Assembly: GCA_963575745.1 (NCBI GenBank)
Contig: CAUYUJ010021059.1
Coordinates: 375,084-439,083, forward strand
Reading direction: 5' to 3'
DNA length: 64,000 nucleotides
Origin: Prorocentrum cordatum
Taxonomy: Eukaryota > Sar > Dinophyceae > Prorocentrales > Prorocentraceae
A model generated the notes under the pieces. That model was not told the DNA's origin and ran no database searches. It saw only the letters and a program-made list of their open reading frames with translations. Below are positions 31,717 to 42,162 of the stretch, one piece after another; positions within the stretch are counted from its first letter, which is position 1, and each line of letters begins with the position of its first letter. Position numbers and translations under genes: made by a program.

Positions 31717-31740
31717 GAGAGAGAGAGAGAGAGAGAAACA
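31676..31740. repeat. TA then GA dinucleotide repeat
   Basis: (TA)n at 31678-31712 and (GA)n at 31714-31735, followed by a poly-A run. Confidence 0.95.
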
Positions 31741-31864
31741 AAAAAAAAAGCGTGTGTTTTTGTGGCCGGCCGAGGTCTGCGACTGCCTCGGGGCCTTTGC
31801 CGCTGCCGCCGTGGGCGAGCCCGGGAAGCCAGACGGCGCGGGGCTGGACGAGGCGCCCGTCCCC

Positions 31865-32175
31865 GCGCTCCTCCTCCTCCTCCTCCTCCTCCGCCTCCTC
31901 CTCCTCCTCCTCCTCCTCCTCCTCGTCCCCCTCCTCTCCTCCCCTCCTCCTCCTCCTCCCTCCTCCTCCCAAGCCTCTCCTCCTCCTCCTTCTCCTCCTC
32001 CTCCTCCTCCTCCCCCAAGCCTCCTCCTTCTCCTCCGCCTCTCATCCTCCTCCTCGTCGTCGTCCTCCTCCTCCTCCTCCCTCCTCCTCCTCCTCCTCCT
32101 CCTCCTCCTCATCCTCCCCCTCCTCCTCCTCCTCCTCTCCTCCTCCTCCTCCTCCTCCTCCTCCTCCTCCTCCTC
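31865..32175. repeat. CCT triplet tract
   Basis: (CTC)n over about 300 bp with CAAGCCTCTCC interruptions. It abuts the relic spliced leader at 32184. Confidence 0.9.
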
Positions 32176-32183
32176 TTATTCTT

Positions 32184-32219
32184 CCGTAGCCATGTTTGCT
32201 CAAGCCGTTCTGGCTCAAG
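32184..32219 (+). other. Nested relic dinoflagellate spliced leader
   Basis: 32184-32204 matches the 21-nt core of the dinoflagellate spliced leader at 19 of 21 positions (CCGTAGCCAT, then GTTTGCTCAAG where the leader has TTTTGGCTCAAG). It is followed without a gap by CCGTTCTGGCTCAAG (32205-32219), matching the last 15 nt of the leader (CCATTTTGGCTCAAG) at 13 of 15. A full leader joined to one cut just after its own GTAG is the structure expected when a trans-spliced mRNA was copied back into DNA, transcribed and trans-spliced again. A LINE ORF1 follows. Confidence 0.75.
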
Positions 32220-32328
32220 AGCATCGTGGCTCGGGGTGTCCCCACCACACAGGGATACCGCTAGTCCGCGGCAGTCAGAGAGTTTGCTTTCGGCACCGTT
32301 GTAGTGAGCTCCTGCAGGAGCTGCAGTC

Positions 32329-33439
32329 ATGGACAGGTCGCATGGCAGCGGCGGCTACACGGTGTGCGGCGCCTGCGGGCACTGGGACTATAACAACCGT
32401 TTCTGCAAACAGAATGGCTACTCCAGGTGCGGCAGTTGGGTCGGCTTGCCTGGCCGCATGCAGCAGCAGCCGTCGCCCGCGCCGCCATGGTGATCGTCGC
32501 AGGAGCAGGTGGTTTCGAGCATCCAAAAGCTGGTCGGCAATGACAGCGCGCTGGGCCAAGCCGAGGAGGCGGCGCTCCAGCAGCGCTTCGCCAGCCGCCC
32601 TCCCCTGCCGACGTCTGTTGCCAAGGCTCCGCTGCTGGTGGCAGCAGAGCGGCTCAAGGCGGCCTAGGAGCAGGTTGGCAAGAAGGTCGAGCGCTGCTGC
32701 TGGGAGCTAGCGGCGGCGAAGCACAAGGTCCAGGAGGTGCAGGCGCGCCTCGACACCCTCACGGAGAAGCATCTCCAGGCGACGATGGAGCACGAGGCGG
32801 CGGTCGCGGCTGTTGCGAGCAAGGATGGCTCTTCCACGCACGCACTGCCCGAGCGCCTCGCCTTCAACTTGGACCCGTCCCTCTTCGCCGACATGGACGA
32901 CGCCGACGAGGACTACGTGGGTGCTGTGGAGGCGCTCCAGTCAGCCAGGCGCCTGTGGCTGGAGGAGCAGGCGAAGGCCTACAACACAGTCGCAGAGCGT
33001 GCCGAGCTGTGCGAGAGGGCGCGGCTGGAGGAGGAGGCCAAGTTCATTCAGGCACAGAAGGAGGCCACCCGCATCCAGAGCGTAGAGGCAGCGCGGCTCC
33101 CGCATGCAGCAGGACCTCCAAGTAAAGGCGAAGCTCAGACACGCCGCCTGCAGACCCGGCGGCTACGACGGCTGCCAGCCTGGGCGCGGCCGAGTCGCCT
33201 GCGCCGCCCACCCCCGTGGCCTTTGAGGCTGACGGCGCGGATGCTGACGCGGACGTGGGCTCCGAGGGAGGTCGACGGCCCCGCTGCGGAGGCGCCCGTG
33301 CCCGAGCCTTCCCCGGAGCGCAAAGCTCAGCACCTCGCGCACATTGAGTCCGTGCGTGAGAAGGCCGCCAAGGGCCATGCTGAGCAGCTCGCGGCCAAGA
33401 CCAGCGCCAAGGCCGATGCTGTCATTGGTTATGCTGGGC

Positions 33440-33475
<36 letters not shown>

Positions 33476-33513
33476 AGGGCGGCATCAATATCAAGTCGGA
33501 GTCGCGTGTTTGA
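32329..33513 (+). pseudogene. LINE ORF1 remnant (zinc ribbon plus coiled coil)
   Basis: From ATG 32329 one frame runs 395 codons to TGA 33511-33513 with two internal stops, TGA at 32491 and TAG at 32665. The N-terminal part has a Cys cluster (YTVCGACGHWDYNNRFCKQN then GYSRCGSW), like the zinc ribbon in ORF1 of the LINE at 43022-44242. After the first stop comes a long helical, Ala/Glu/Gln-rich region (EQVVSSIQKLVGNDSALGQA and RLWLEEQAKAYNTVAERAEL), a likely coiled coil, ending with an Ala run and Lys-rich tail. A frame slip around 33110-33240 is likely because residues there turn Arg-rich. It sits directly after the relic leader and CCT tract. Confidence 0.6.
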
Positions 33514-33689
33514 CATGCGCGTGGCGCGGGCCCCAGGGGGGGCGTCATTGGCGTCGGAGCCGCTGCCCCAGGAGGCGATGGCCCGAGGGCCTCCTCGTCT
33601 CGGGCCCAAGGGGCCCTCAGTGTTCTAAACCAACGTGGAGCGCTGGGGGCCCAGTCCGAGAGGTTTCTCGGTGATCATTTTGACGATGA

Positions 33690-34340
33690 CGGTGCGATGG
33701 CAGCAGTTGGGACTCATCGCAACGATGTGAAGCATATGGATGCAGTGCGCAACTTGTCACGCTCGGGCTGGCGGGCGTCTGGCGCTGCTGCGGAGAGCTC
33801 GTCGAAGTCGAGCGCGGGCCCGAGAGGGGGCGAGCTGATCGCGGCCAGGTGCGATACGGCGACCTCCTCGTTCAGTTACTTAGCAGTTACCGCCCAGAGG
33901 CCTCCCAGAGGCGAGGCTCGACGGGTTCGGCCAGCTGACGCTGCGTCTCGAACAGGGCAAGATTGTGGTTGCGGCGGCGCATGTACTCCTTGGTTGCGGC
34001 GTGGGCGGAGCCAGCCGACGCAGGTTCCAGTCGTTGGCCGCGTTCCTCGCCAGCCTGGCGGACCCGCGGGTCGTGCTGGCCGATTGGGGCGCCGCGCCGG
34101 AGGAGTCATGCGCGCGAGGTTCCCGCAGAAGGTGCTGGGAGAGCTGCTGCTTCCCCTTGGCGCGGAGGCCACCTGCTTCAAGGGCAGCGGCAGGCTCATC
34201 GACTACGGCTTGCGCTCGCACGGTGCGGGCGACCTGGTCGAGCTGGAGACGGTTCTGGACGTGCCCCGGCAGGTGCACGCGGGGCTTCGGCAGCGGGCGG
34301 CGAGGGGCGGGCGTCGTCGGGCGCGTCGGCGGCCGGTCGC
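33690..34340 (+). pseudogene. LINE AP-endonuclease remnant
   Basis: Fragments of an endonuclease/exonuclease/phosphatase (EEP) domain in two frames. One frame reads KIVVAAAHVLLGCGVGGASR and VVLADWGAAPEE, where active relatives have a GDWN motif. The frame then shifts to FPQKVLGELLLPLGAEATCF, KGSGRLIDYGLRSHG and DVPRQVHAGLR, matching the C-terminal third with its (I)DY and final His. The frameshift near 34100 and loss of Gly/Asn of GDWN indicate a dead copy. It follows ORF1 in the order normal for a LINE. 34341-34760 is open in several frames but unrecognised. Confidence 0.5.
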
Positions 34341-34759
34341 CCCGCTGGCGATCTCGACGCCGCCGAGGCCCAGACAGCAGCCCAACCGAGAGTCGAAGGC
34401 CAGCAAGCGGCGCACTGCCGCTCTGGCTCGGCGCCGCCATGCGCTGGCAGCACGCCCGCAGGCCGACGTCGTGGCGATGCAGTCTGGGTCGGACGCAGCG
34501 CTGCCGGCCCCGGCGTGGAGTTCTGCGGCGGGGGCGAGCTGGGCGGCCACAGGCCCCCCCCCCGGCGAGGCCTTCTTCTGCGTGGGCATGGACGCGCCGG
34601 GCCTCGCGCGGGCCCCCAGTCCGCCTCGCCCTGCCGAGGCGGGGCCGCGCGCCGCTGGCACTGGCGCGGGCGCGGGCCGCAGGCGCTGCCTGGTGCGGCC
34701 GCAGACTGCCGCCCCCAAGTCGCCAATCGTGGGTCTGACAGTTGGCCGCAACCTGTGAT

Positions 34760-35600
34760 ATATTGCGGCATCGGGCGGCAGGCGTCAGCATTGACTTCCA
34801 GCATGTTCGACCCCGCGGCGTGCGAGCTGTTGTCCTTGGCGGCGGCCGGGCCCCCCAAGGAGGCAGCCTGTGGGGAGTCGCCTGAATATTTTGTGCCGTC
34901 TGAGTCTTGGCGTTCTGCGAGGTCGGATCCCACGCAGACTGGACGTCTGGAACGTGACCATGGAGCGTCTGGGTGCGCATCGCCTGGCGTGCGTAGCAGG
35001 CGATGATGAGTCCGTCGCCAGCGCGTGCCATGCCAGCTGGGTCTCCAAGGCCGAGGAGGTGCTCCTGGAGGCCAGCAAGGTGCCTGACGGTGAGCATAGT
35101 TGGTATCGTGGTCGCGCTGCTGGCTACGATTTTCCCTGGCCGTCTCGGGGTCGATCTTGAAACCTCGGCGGCAGCGCTGGGGGGGGGGGGGCAGGCTCAG
35201 TGGGGAATGGTTATCGAAAGTTGTTGTGGGTTGTTCGGCGACGGCTTCCCAGCCTTAGGGCGCGTTCCAGCAGCTCCGTCTGGCCGAGAGGCTTCTGGGG
35301 TGCCCGGATCGTTCCGAAAGGCCGCCGGAGGCTCGATGTACGGCCCGAAAACCACCGGGGACGGGGATAGGCTCAGAGGGAACGCGTCGACCCTCAATCG
35401 CTCACTGATTGCCGACGGGGGCCCGATAGCGTGCCCCGCCCAGGAACGCTCGGATTCGCAACCCAGGGCCTATCGCGAATCCATCGACGATGCATCGCTG
35501 GTTCCAGGTCGATGTTGACCCCTCCGGAGCCAGTCCCCCTTGAACGTTCCCCATGATTCTGGCGCGGTCGGTCGGTTGGTCGATAAGTGTCATAGCCACC
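34760..35600. other. No domain recognised between LINE parts
   Basis: The reverse transcriptase expected between the endonuclease (ending near 34340) and the zinc ribbon fragment (35602) is absent, so the two pieces may come from a deleted element or from different insertions. Short protein-like runs exist but match nothing I know. Confidence 0.4.
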
Positions 35601-35601
35601 A

Positions 35602-36522
35602 GTGAAGCCCAAACTATTAAGAAAGCGAGACAACTTGGGGAAAGGTGCAGCAGAACAGCTCTTCCTCCTCCACTTCCTCTTCCTATTCCTCCTCCTCCTC
35701 CTCTTCCTCCTCCTCCTTGCTATTCACACTCTTCCTGGACACGCTCGTGTCTTTCGGTGGCTGTGTGCACAGAACGACAGCGCCGTGCGCGCTGACGAGC
35801 TGCGGTTGACGATGATCCCTGCTGGCAGGTTGTCGCCAGGGCATTGGAAGTCGAAATCGTATGTTGAGCATATGGCTGCCGCCTGCCGTGGATCTACTTC
35901 TGAGCTTGCGACTGAGGCTGCCCGTGTTTGTAGGCTCCCCCGAGTCCCTCTCGAGGCCTTTAAGCCCCAGCGGGCTGCGAAGATAGCTTGTGCGCAGTGC
36001 TGGCAATCGCGCTCGCTCGATTCGCTCCTGATGTCTCGCGTGTGCAAGATGTTCCCAGCGAAGGCCTTTGAGATTGCCCGAGAGGATTTTGTTGACGCCC
36101 GCCAGGTTTTAAACGAAGTTCCCCCGTCCTGGGCTTGGCCCTGGCTCAGAACGGTGTCTGGAGGGTGGCTTACGAGCCATCGTATTTTGCATGCTCGAGG
36201 AAAGCTGTCGTGTCTTCTTGGATGCGCAAATCAGCCAGATTCTTTGCGCCACTATTTATGTTGCCCCAGGTTAGCTTGGCCCATATCATGTTCCCTCCGC
36301 TCTCGTCCTTTATGCCTCGACCCCTTCGATCGTCTTGGGATCCCTGGATATTGCACCGTCCCTATAGTAGAAGAAATTTATGTTGCTACACACATGTATC
36401 ATCAGTTTCGTCTCCTTCCTCCCGAGGTCCTCCTCCTCCTTCAGACTGCCCACGATGCAGCGCGTGCTGCAGTACGGGATCTCCGCCTTCCTGCACAGGC
36501 AGGACAGCGCGGGATAGGGTAG
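35602..36522 (+). pseudogene. LINE C-terminal region with CCHC zinc ribbon
   Basis: One frame of 306 codons. Its start is a CTC-tract (poly-Leu) and not a genuine N-terminus. The body is helical, and near residue 190 it has GWLTSHRILHARGKLSCLLG, CANQPDSLRHYLCC, i.e. C-x3-GC-x7-HYxxC, the post-RT zinc ribbon of dinoflagellate LINEs. It is followed by ATHMYHQFRLLPPEVLLLLQ and AARAAVRDLRL, typical of the end of such polyproteins. No RT precedes it. CCT tracts lie at both ends (35660-35720 and 36425-36640). The frame is intact, so this piece may be younger than the endonuclease remnant. Confidence 0.6.
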
Positions 36523-36554
36523 GGTGGGACGTCGTCGTCGTCGTCGTGCGCTTG

Positions 36555-36640
36555 CCTCTTCCTCCTCCTCCTCCTCCTCCTCCTCCTCCTCCTCCTCCTC
36601 CTCCTCCTCCTCCTCCTCCTCCTCCTCCTCCTCCTCCCAG
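36555..36640. repeat. CCT triplet tract
   Basis: Uninterrupted (CCT)n of about 80 bp. Confidence 0.95.
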
Positions 36641-36661
36641 GGCCTGCCTTCTTCTCGCACC

Positions 36662-36800
36662 CCTCGAATAGCACAGGCCTCCTTGGTGGGGTCCGAGCAG
36701 ACGGGGTCGGAAGGCCGCGCCGCATCGCCGATGCAGCAGCGATGTCGCGGCGCGGAGCCCGACCTCCTCCGCGCCGGCGGCGCATCGGCGGACCCTTTTC
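36662..36800. repeat. Partial nested palindromic unit
   Basis: GCAGACGGGGTCGGAAGGCC, GCGCCGCATCGCCGATGC and CGGCGGCGCATCGGCGGA resemble the unit nested in the sufD introner at 6673-6832, without introner ends. Confidence 0.5.
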
Positions 36801-37062
36801 GTTGGGGAGGGGTTCAGCGTTCCTTAAAGAGGCCTCGTTCCTTCATTTGGGTTCCTTATGACAGCGTTTCGACTGTAGACGTACGGGTGGCCGTTGGCCA
36901 GAGTGACCTTTAGTGCGGGCCCACTTGGGCCTCCCGATTGTTGAGGACGAAGCGGTAGCAGCGGCCTGCGCGCTTGCGCTTGGCCCCCATCGCGCCCTCC
37001 AAAGGCCGCGCGCCAAAGGCCACTCTTGCCCATGGCAAGGTCACCCTTGCGTGCAGCCGAGA

Positions 37063-39485
37063 TTTTTTTCCCAACCATCCTGTGGTGTTGGGTCCTCGTT
37101 TTGAAGAGACAGCGCCCCGCGTCCCACCTCCTCTCCTCCTCCTCCCCCTCCTCGCCATCCTCCCATTTCGGCACACCCCTCACACGTTTCGTGGCCCCAC
37201 AGGGAGCTCCACCGAAGGCCCCATGGCTGCCGTCCGCATGCGTCCCGCACGCCCATTTCGGCACACCCCTCACACGTTTCGTGGCCCCATAGGGAGCTCC
37301 ACCGAAGGCCCCAGTGCTGCCGTCCGCATGCGTCCCGCACACCCATTTCGGCACACCCCTCACACGTTTCGTGGCCCCATAGGGAGCTCCACCGAAGGCC
37401 CCAGTGGCTGCCGTCCGCATGCGTCCCGCACACCCATTTCGGCACACCCCTCACACGTTTCGTGGCCCCATAGGGAGCTCCACCGAAGGCCCCATGGCTG
37501 CCGTCCGCATGCGTCCCGCACACCCATTTCGGCACACCCCTCACACGTTTCGTGGCCCCACAGGGAGCTCCACCGAAGGCCCCAGTGCTGCCGTCCGCAT
37601 GCGTCCCGCACACCCATTTCGGCACACCCCTCACACGTTTCGTGGCCCCATAGGGAGCTCCACCGAAGGCCCCATGGCTGCCGTCCGCATGCGTCCCGCA
37701 CACCCATTTCGGCACACCCCTCACACGTTCGTGGCCCCATAGGGAGCTCCACCGAAGGCCCCATGGCTGCCGTCCGCATGCGTCCCGCAACACCCATTTT
37801 CGTGGCCCCACTCCACCCCCCCAATGCACGGCGTTTCGTGGCCCCACAGGGAGCTCCACCGAAGGCCCCATGCTGCCGTCCGCATGCGTCCCGCACACCC
37901 ATTTCGGCACACCCCTCACACGTTTCGTGGCCCCATAGGGAGCTCCACCGAAGGCCCCAGTGCTGCCGTCCGCATGCGTCCCGCACACCCATTTCGGCAC
38001 ACCCCTCACACGTTTCGTGGCCCCATAGGGAGCTCCACCGAAGGCCCCATGGCTGCCGTCCGCATGCGTCCCGCACACCCATTTCGGCACACCCCTCACA
38101 CGTTTCGTGGCCCCACAGGGAGCTCCACCGAAGGCCCCAGTGCTGCCGTCCGCATGCGTCCCGCACACCCATTTCGGCACACCCCTCACACGTTTCGTGG
38201 CCCCATAGGGAGCTCCACCGAAGGCCCCATGGCTGCCGTCCGCATGCGTCCCGCACACCCATTTCGGCACACCCCTCACACGTTTCGTGGCCCCATAGGG
38301 AGCTCCACCGAAGGCCCCATGGCTGCCGTCCGCATGCGTCCCGCACACCCATTTCGGCACACCCCTCACACGTTTCGTGGCCCCATAGGGAGCTCCACCG
38401 AAGGCCCCAGTGCTGCCGTCCGCATGCGTCCCGCACACCCATTTCGGCACACCCCTCACACGTTTCGTGGCCCCACAGGGAGCTCCACCGAAGGCCCCAG
38501 TGCTGCCGTCCGCATGCGTCCCGCACACCCATTTCGGCACACCCCTCACACGTTTCGTGGCCCCATAGGGAGCTCCACCGAAGGCCCCATGGCTGCCGTC
38601 CGCATGCGTCCCGCACACCCATTTCGGCACACCCCTCACACGTTTCGTGGCCCCACAGGGAGTACCGGGGACTCGTCCGCATGCGTCCCGCACACCCATT
38701 TCGGCACACCCCTCACACGTTTCGTGGCCCCATAGGGAGCTGCCACCGGCACAGGCCCCATAGGCTCCATGGCTGCCGTCCGCATGCGTCCCGCACACCC
38801 ATTTCGGCACACCCCTCACACGTTTCGTGGCCCCACAGGGAGCTCCACCGAAGGCCCCAGTGCTGCCGTCCGCATGCGTCCCGCACACCCATTTCGGCAC
38901 ACCCCTCACACGTTTCGTGGCCCCATAGGGAGCTCCACCGAAGGCCCCATGGCTGCCGTCCGCATGCGTCCCGCACACCCATTTCGGCACACCCCTCACA
39001 CGTTTCGTGGCCCCACAGGGAGCTCCACCGAAGGCCCCAGTGCTGCCGTCCGCATGCGTCCCGCACACCAGGTGTGTGGCGTGCCGACATGGGCGTCGCG
39101 GCGCGCGGGCGCTGCCGTCGGGGTTCCCAGGGAAGCCCCCTGCAGAGGCGACGCTCAGAGTCACGAGTACCGAGAGTCACGCAGACCCAAACTGTTCACA
39201 GTCGTATACATACATTTACACTGGGCGTATCCATGCACGCATTCATGCGAATAGAATCAATCGCGCGCAGATTCATTCATAATCAGACTCGCTCGCGATC
39301 CGACTCGCACGCGCTCAAGCTTTCATATTCGGACCTATCGTCTTCGTTCGTGTTGTGTACACTGCCACGCATTTCGGCACACCCCTCATACGGCTCGTGG
39401 CCCCATAGGGAGCGCCACCGAAGAAGATATTCACAATTGCGGTACTCTCAACTGCATATGGTTGGGTCCTTCGCCAGGCTAATTT
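37063..39485 (+). mobile_element. Satellite-bearing element, 90-bp array
   Basis: Left flank 37063-37125 (TTTCCCAACCATCCTGTGGT, GTTGGGTCCTCGTTTTGAAG), a CTC tract (37125-37155), about 21 units of exactly 90 bp in most places (37170-39070; disturbed at 37780-37850 and 38655-38770), a unique insert 39070-39380, a last partial unit, and the right flank 39422-39485 (AGATATTCACAATTGCGG, ATGGTTGGGTCCTTCGCCAG, GCTAATTT). Units carry CGTTTCGTGGCCCCATAGGG, AGCTCCACCGAAGGCCCC and GCCGTCCGCATGCGTCCCGC. Two variants (CATGGCTGCC and CAGTGCTGCC, with CATAGGG or CACAGGG) alternate. The 922-codon + frame and the 700-codon - frame over it follow from 90 being divisible by three. Confidence 0.8.
39070..39380. 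other. Non-repetitive insert near the end of the 90-bp array
   Basis: Starts at CCAGGTGTGTGGCGTGCCGA and includes an AT-richer part (39190-39330, TATACATACATTTACACTGG) unlike the array. Array sequence resumes at CGCATTTCGGCACACCCCTC near 39367. Looks like an insertion into the array. Confidence 0.55.
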
Positions 39486-39489
39486 TTTT

Positions 39490-40415
39490 TCAGCCCGGGC
39501 GCTCGTGTTCGATTGCGGCCTCCGGGGGCCGTCGTCGGGCTCAGGGGCCGTCGAACGTGGGCCCGGGACGCAGAGCGACCCCGAGGCCAGCGCAAGAGGA
39601 ACACGGGGAGGATGGGCTCGCCAATGAGCCGGGGCCTGCCCGCCGCCCAGCCGCGAGGCCTGGCTCGCCGGCGTTTGGCAGGCGCAGGAGCGGTCCGCCC
39701 CCGCCGACCGCCCGCAGCCGCCGCCGCCGCGCCGCCGGGTGAGGTCTCGCGGGGTCTCGCGGTCCTCTCGGGCTTCTCCGGTTTGATGCCAGCAGCCCGT
39801 GTCGGAGACCCGGAGCGCTCTCGTCGCCGCCCTCGGGAGCGCGCCATTTCGCGCGACATGCCTGGGGCCCGACCGTGACGCTCGGGGCCTGGGCCATCGG
39901 CGCAGCGAAAAGGCAAGTGTCAGGAAGACAGTTCGTCGGGTTGGGAGGATGGGGTCGGGAGCACTGGGGATGTATGTCATTACCTTCACGTCAGGCGGCC
40001 GAAGAGATCGTTCATTGCATCCGGACGCTACTGCGCATGCCCTTTTTCCTCCCAGCCCCTTCCTCCCAACACGAGAAGTGTCTTCCTCGAAATGGCGGCC
40101 CGTCTCTGTACGCTCTCGGCCTCCAGGAGGCGCCTGGTTCGGGCCGCGGGGTAATCAGCAACAGAGCGGCGCGGGGCGAAGAGCCCGTCCAGGGGGGATG
40201 GGGTCGGGAGTTTCAGGGGCCCGCGTCGCGACAAAGTCGGGACGTCGGGTGTCATGCGATTCCTCGCCCCTGTGAGTCCCCGTGCCCCATCTCAGCGGGA
40301 ATGGGGCCGCTGAGAAAAGGTGGGGATCTCGGAGTGACGCCCCCATGGGCCCTTCGAACACCATCGAGGACGGACGCCCTCCCCAGTCGTGTACAGTCAG
40401 GAGCGTTTGCCCAGC
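39490..40415. other. GC-rich region, no gene recognised
   Basis: TTTTTTTTCAG at 39481-39491 looks like a splice acceptor and Pro/Arg-rich frames follow to GTGAGGTC at about 39740, but no frame resembles a known protein. Confidence 0.35.
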
Positions 40416-40589
40416 GTGTCGCGCCGCCGGCTTTGGCCCACAGCGCTTCGGCGCGACCCGCTGACCGCGTCCCGGTCCCCAGGCGTCACCGTCCGAGCCC
40501 GCCGAAACCTCTCGCCCAAGGAGAAGAGCGACACGCCGTCCGCTTGCAGGGCACAGCGTGTCGCTGGGGCGGCCGCCGCGACACGCTGA
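40416..40589. repeat. Four-arm palindromic element, copy C
   Basis: AGCGTGTCGCGCCGCCGG at the left and GCGGCCGCCGCGACACGCT at the right are inverted repeats. Inside, AGCGACACGCCGTCCGCTTG, CAGGGCACAGCGTGTCGCTG make a second hairpin with the same stem. Best preserved copy. Confidence 0.75.
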
Positions 40590-41300
40590 GCCAAAGTTCC
40601 CCGCGCGGTATACCCGAGTTGGGCCCCGATTTCTGTGCCCAGCCGAACAAGAACCTGCTGTAAGTCCGCGTGCGCCAGAGTGTGCGAGACTGTTAGGCGC
40701 GGTCGAAGCGAGCGGTGGGCTGCACCGGAAGCTCAGGCAGGAACGAAGTGGAACAGCAAGAGACGAGAGAAACAGACGAAGGCGGAGCCCGATCAGACTA
40801 TGCAGGTCGGCGCGGGAGCGCTGGAGGGGGACCTGCGGCTGCGTGCACCGAACGAGGAACACTGAGAGCAGGGGAGCGGGTTGGCCGTGCCCCCGGCCAG
40901 CGCTTGGGCGGGTCACAGGCCCGGGTGCGAAGAGCAGCGCGCAGTTGCGCTCCGCGGTCGGGGCAGGGGAGGGCCGCTCTTCCTCGGAGGTGGGCGGGCG
41001 CGGGGGCTCAGAGGTGCGGCAGCTCTTCGCGCGCCGCGCTGGTCGGAGCTCGGGGCCACCACGAGGGCGCGAAGTTCGGCTCGCTGCGCGGTCTGGGCGA
41101 TTTCGGAGCGAGGCGCGAGTCCCACATCCTGTTCCGGGGGGTGGGTGGCGCGAGCGCGTGAAGATGATCGCGCTTCGCGGAGCGCGAAGCGCGAAGGTAG
41201 TTGTCCTAGGGAGCGCGGAGGCCCGTGCAGGGTGCGGGGGGGGGGGTCTTGTTTACATCACCGCGGAGAGAGTGTGATCCTCTGGGCCCCAGGTTGGCGT
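40590..41300. other. GC-rich region, no gene recognised
   Basis: Three overlapping frames are open, none with a recognised domain. Confidence 0.35.
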
Positions 41301-41465
41301 TTCCATGTTAAGGATGAGCACCTGTCCAAGGTTGCCCTTTCATCCTTGCCCCCTCGGCCCATCCTTGGCGACCTTCGCTGGCCAACCCCGTTCGAAAAAC
41401 GTCAACATAGTCTGCCAAGGCCCTTGCACCCTTACCACGCATTCTCATCATGCGTTGTGACTGTA
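41300..41465. repeat. Dispersed ~170-bp repeat, copy 2
   Basis: Second copy of 29395-29600: CATGTTAAGGATGAGCACCT, CCTCGGCCCATCCTTGGCGA, CGCTGGCCAACCCCGTTCGA, AAAACGTCAACATAG and CACCCTTACCACGCATTCTC. Confidence 0.65.
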
Positions 41466-41944
41466 CTATAGATCTTACCTCGGGTGATGACCGTTCAGCC
41501 TCGGCGGATATCCTGGTTTGTGGTGCGCTGCTCCGGATTCGCATTGCAGTGGCCCTGATGCCTGCAACGATTGATACAGTGTTCCTCCGTTGGAGCACAA
41601 AGTTCAGATCATCGACGTATACACGTACATGAGAAAGAGATATGAGGAGGGATGGGGGCTGAGGGGGTCGAGGCGGGAAGAAGGACGAAGTGGGGCGGGA
41701 TTGAGAGAGGAGGGAGGGAGCAAGGAAAGAAGAGGGCGACAGGAGGTAGGAGAGAAGCAGGAGGGACGCAGAAGGCGGTGAGGAGGACCCTCAGCCTTAC
41801 TCGCCTCCTTCTTCTCGTCCTCCCTCTCTCGCGGACGCGCTCGAGGGGCATGGGCCCTCTCAGAAGGGATCGGCCCACTTGAAACGTCCGCCCCGTCCCT
41901 CCTGAGAGGTGGCGGGGGGGGGGCCTATTACGCTCACCCCTTGC

Positions 41945-42162
41945 GCGCCACCGCCAGTGAGTCGTGCGTTTGCGTAGCGGTCGGGCCGACAGTTCTGACC
42001 CACCACGCCTGGGCGCGACTTGGTCTCCACCTCCTGGTCCCCCAGCATCAACGGCCCGAGTCTTTCCGGACCTCTCGCCACGCGAAGCATGGTGACATGC
42101 TATCGGCTCGCAGGGCATAGCGTATCGCCATGTGTCGCCACGGCTGCCGCCGCGACAAGTTA
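41945..42162. repeat. Four-arm palindromic element, diverged copy D
   Basis: Right half clear: GGTGACATGCTATCGGCTCG, CAGGGCATAGCGTATCGCCA, TGTGTCGCCACGGCTGCCGC, CGCGACAAGTT. Left half (from about 41945) is diverged but keeps GACTTGGTCTCCACCTCCTG and CCCAGCATCAACG in the positions of the GTCCCCAGGCGTCAACG of other copies. Confidence 0.5.

Noticed and set aside
36916-37059. Minus-strand terminal exon reading MGAKRKRAGRCYRFVLNNRE
   Set aside because: Looks protein-like over only about 45 codons, with another - frame open beside it and no recognised family; too weak to list as a gene.
36974-39742. 922-codon + strand frame (and a 707-codon - strand frame) over the 90-bp array
   Set aside because: Unit length divisible by three keeps several frames open at once on both strands; composition is that of the repeat and there is no conserved domain.
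39490-39880. Exon after the 90-bp array, starting at TTTTTTTTCAG
   Set aside because: All three + frames and a - frame are about equally open and none resembles a protein family; a plausible acceptor alone is not enough.
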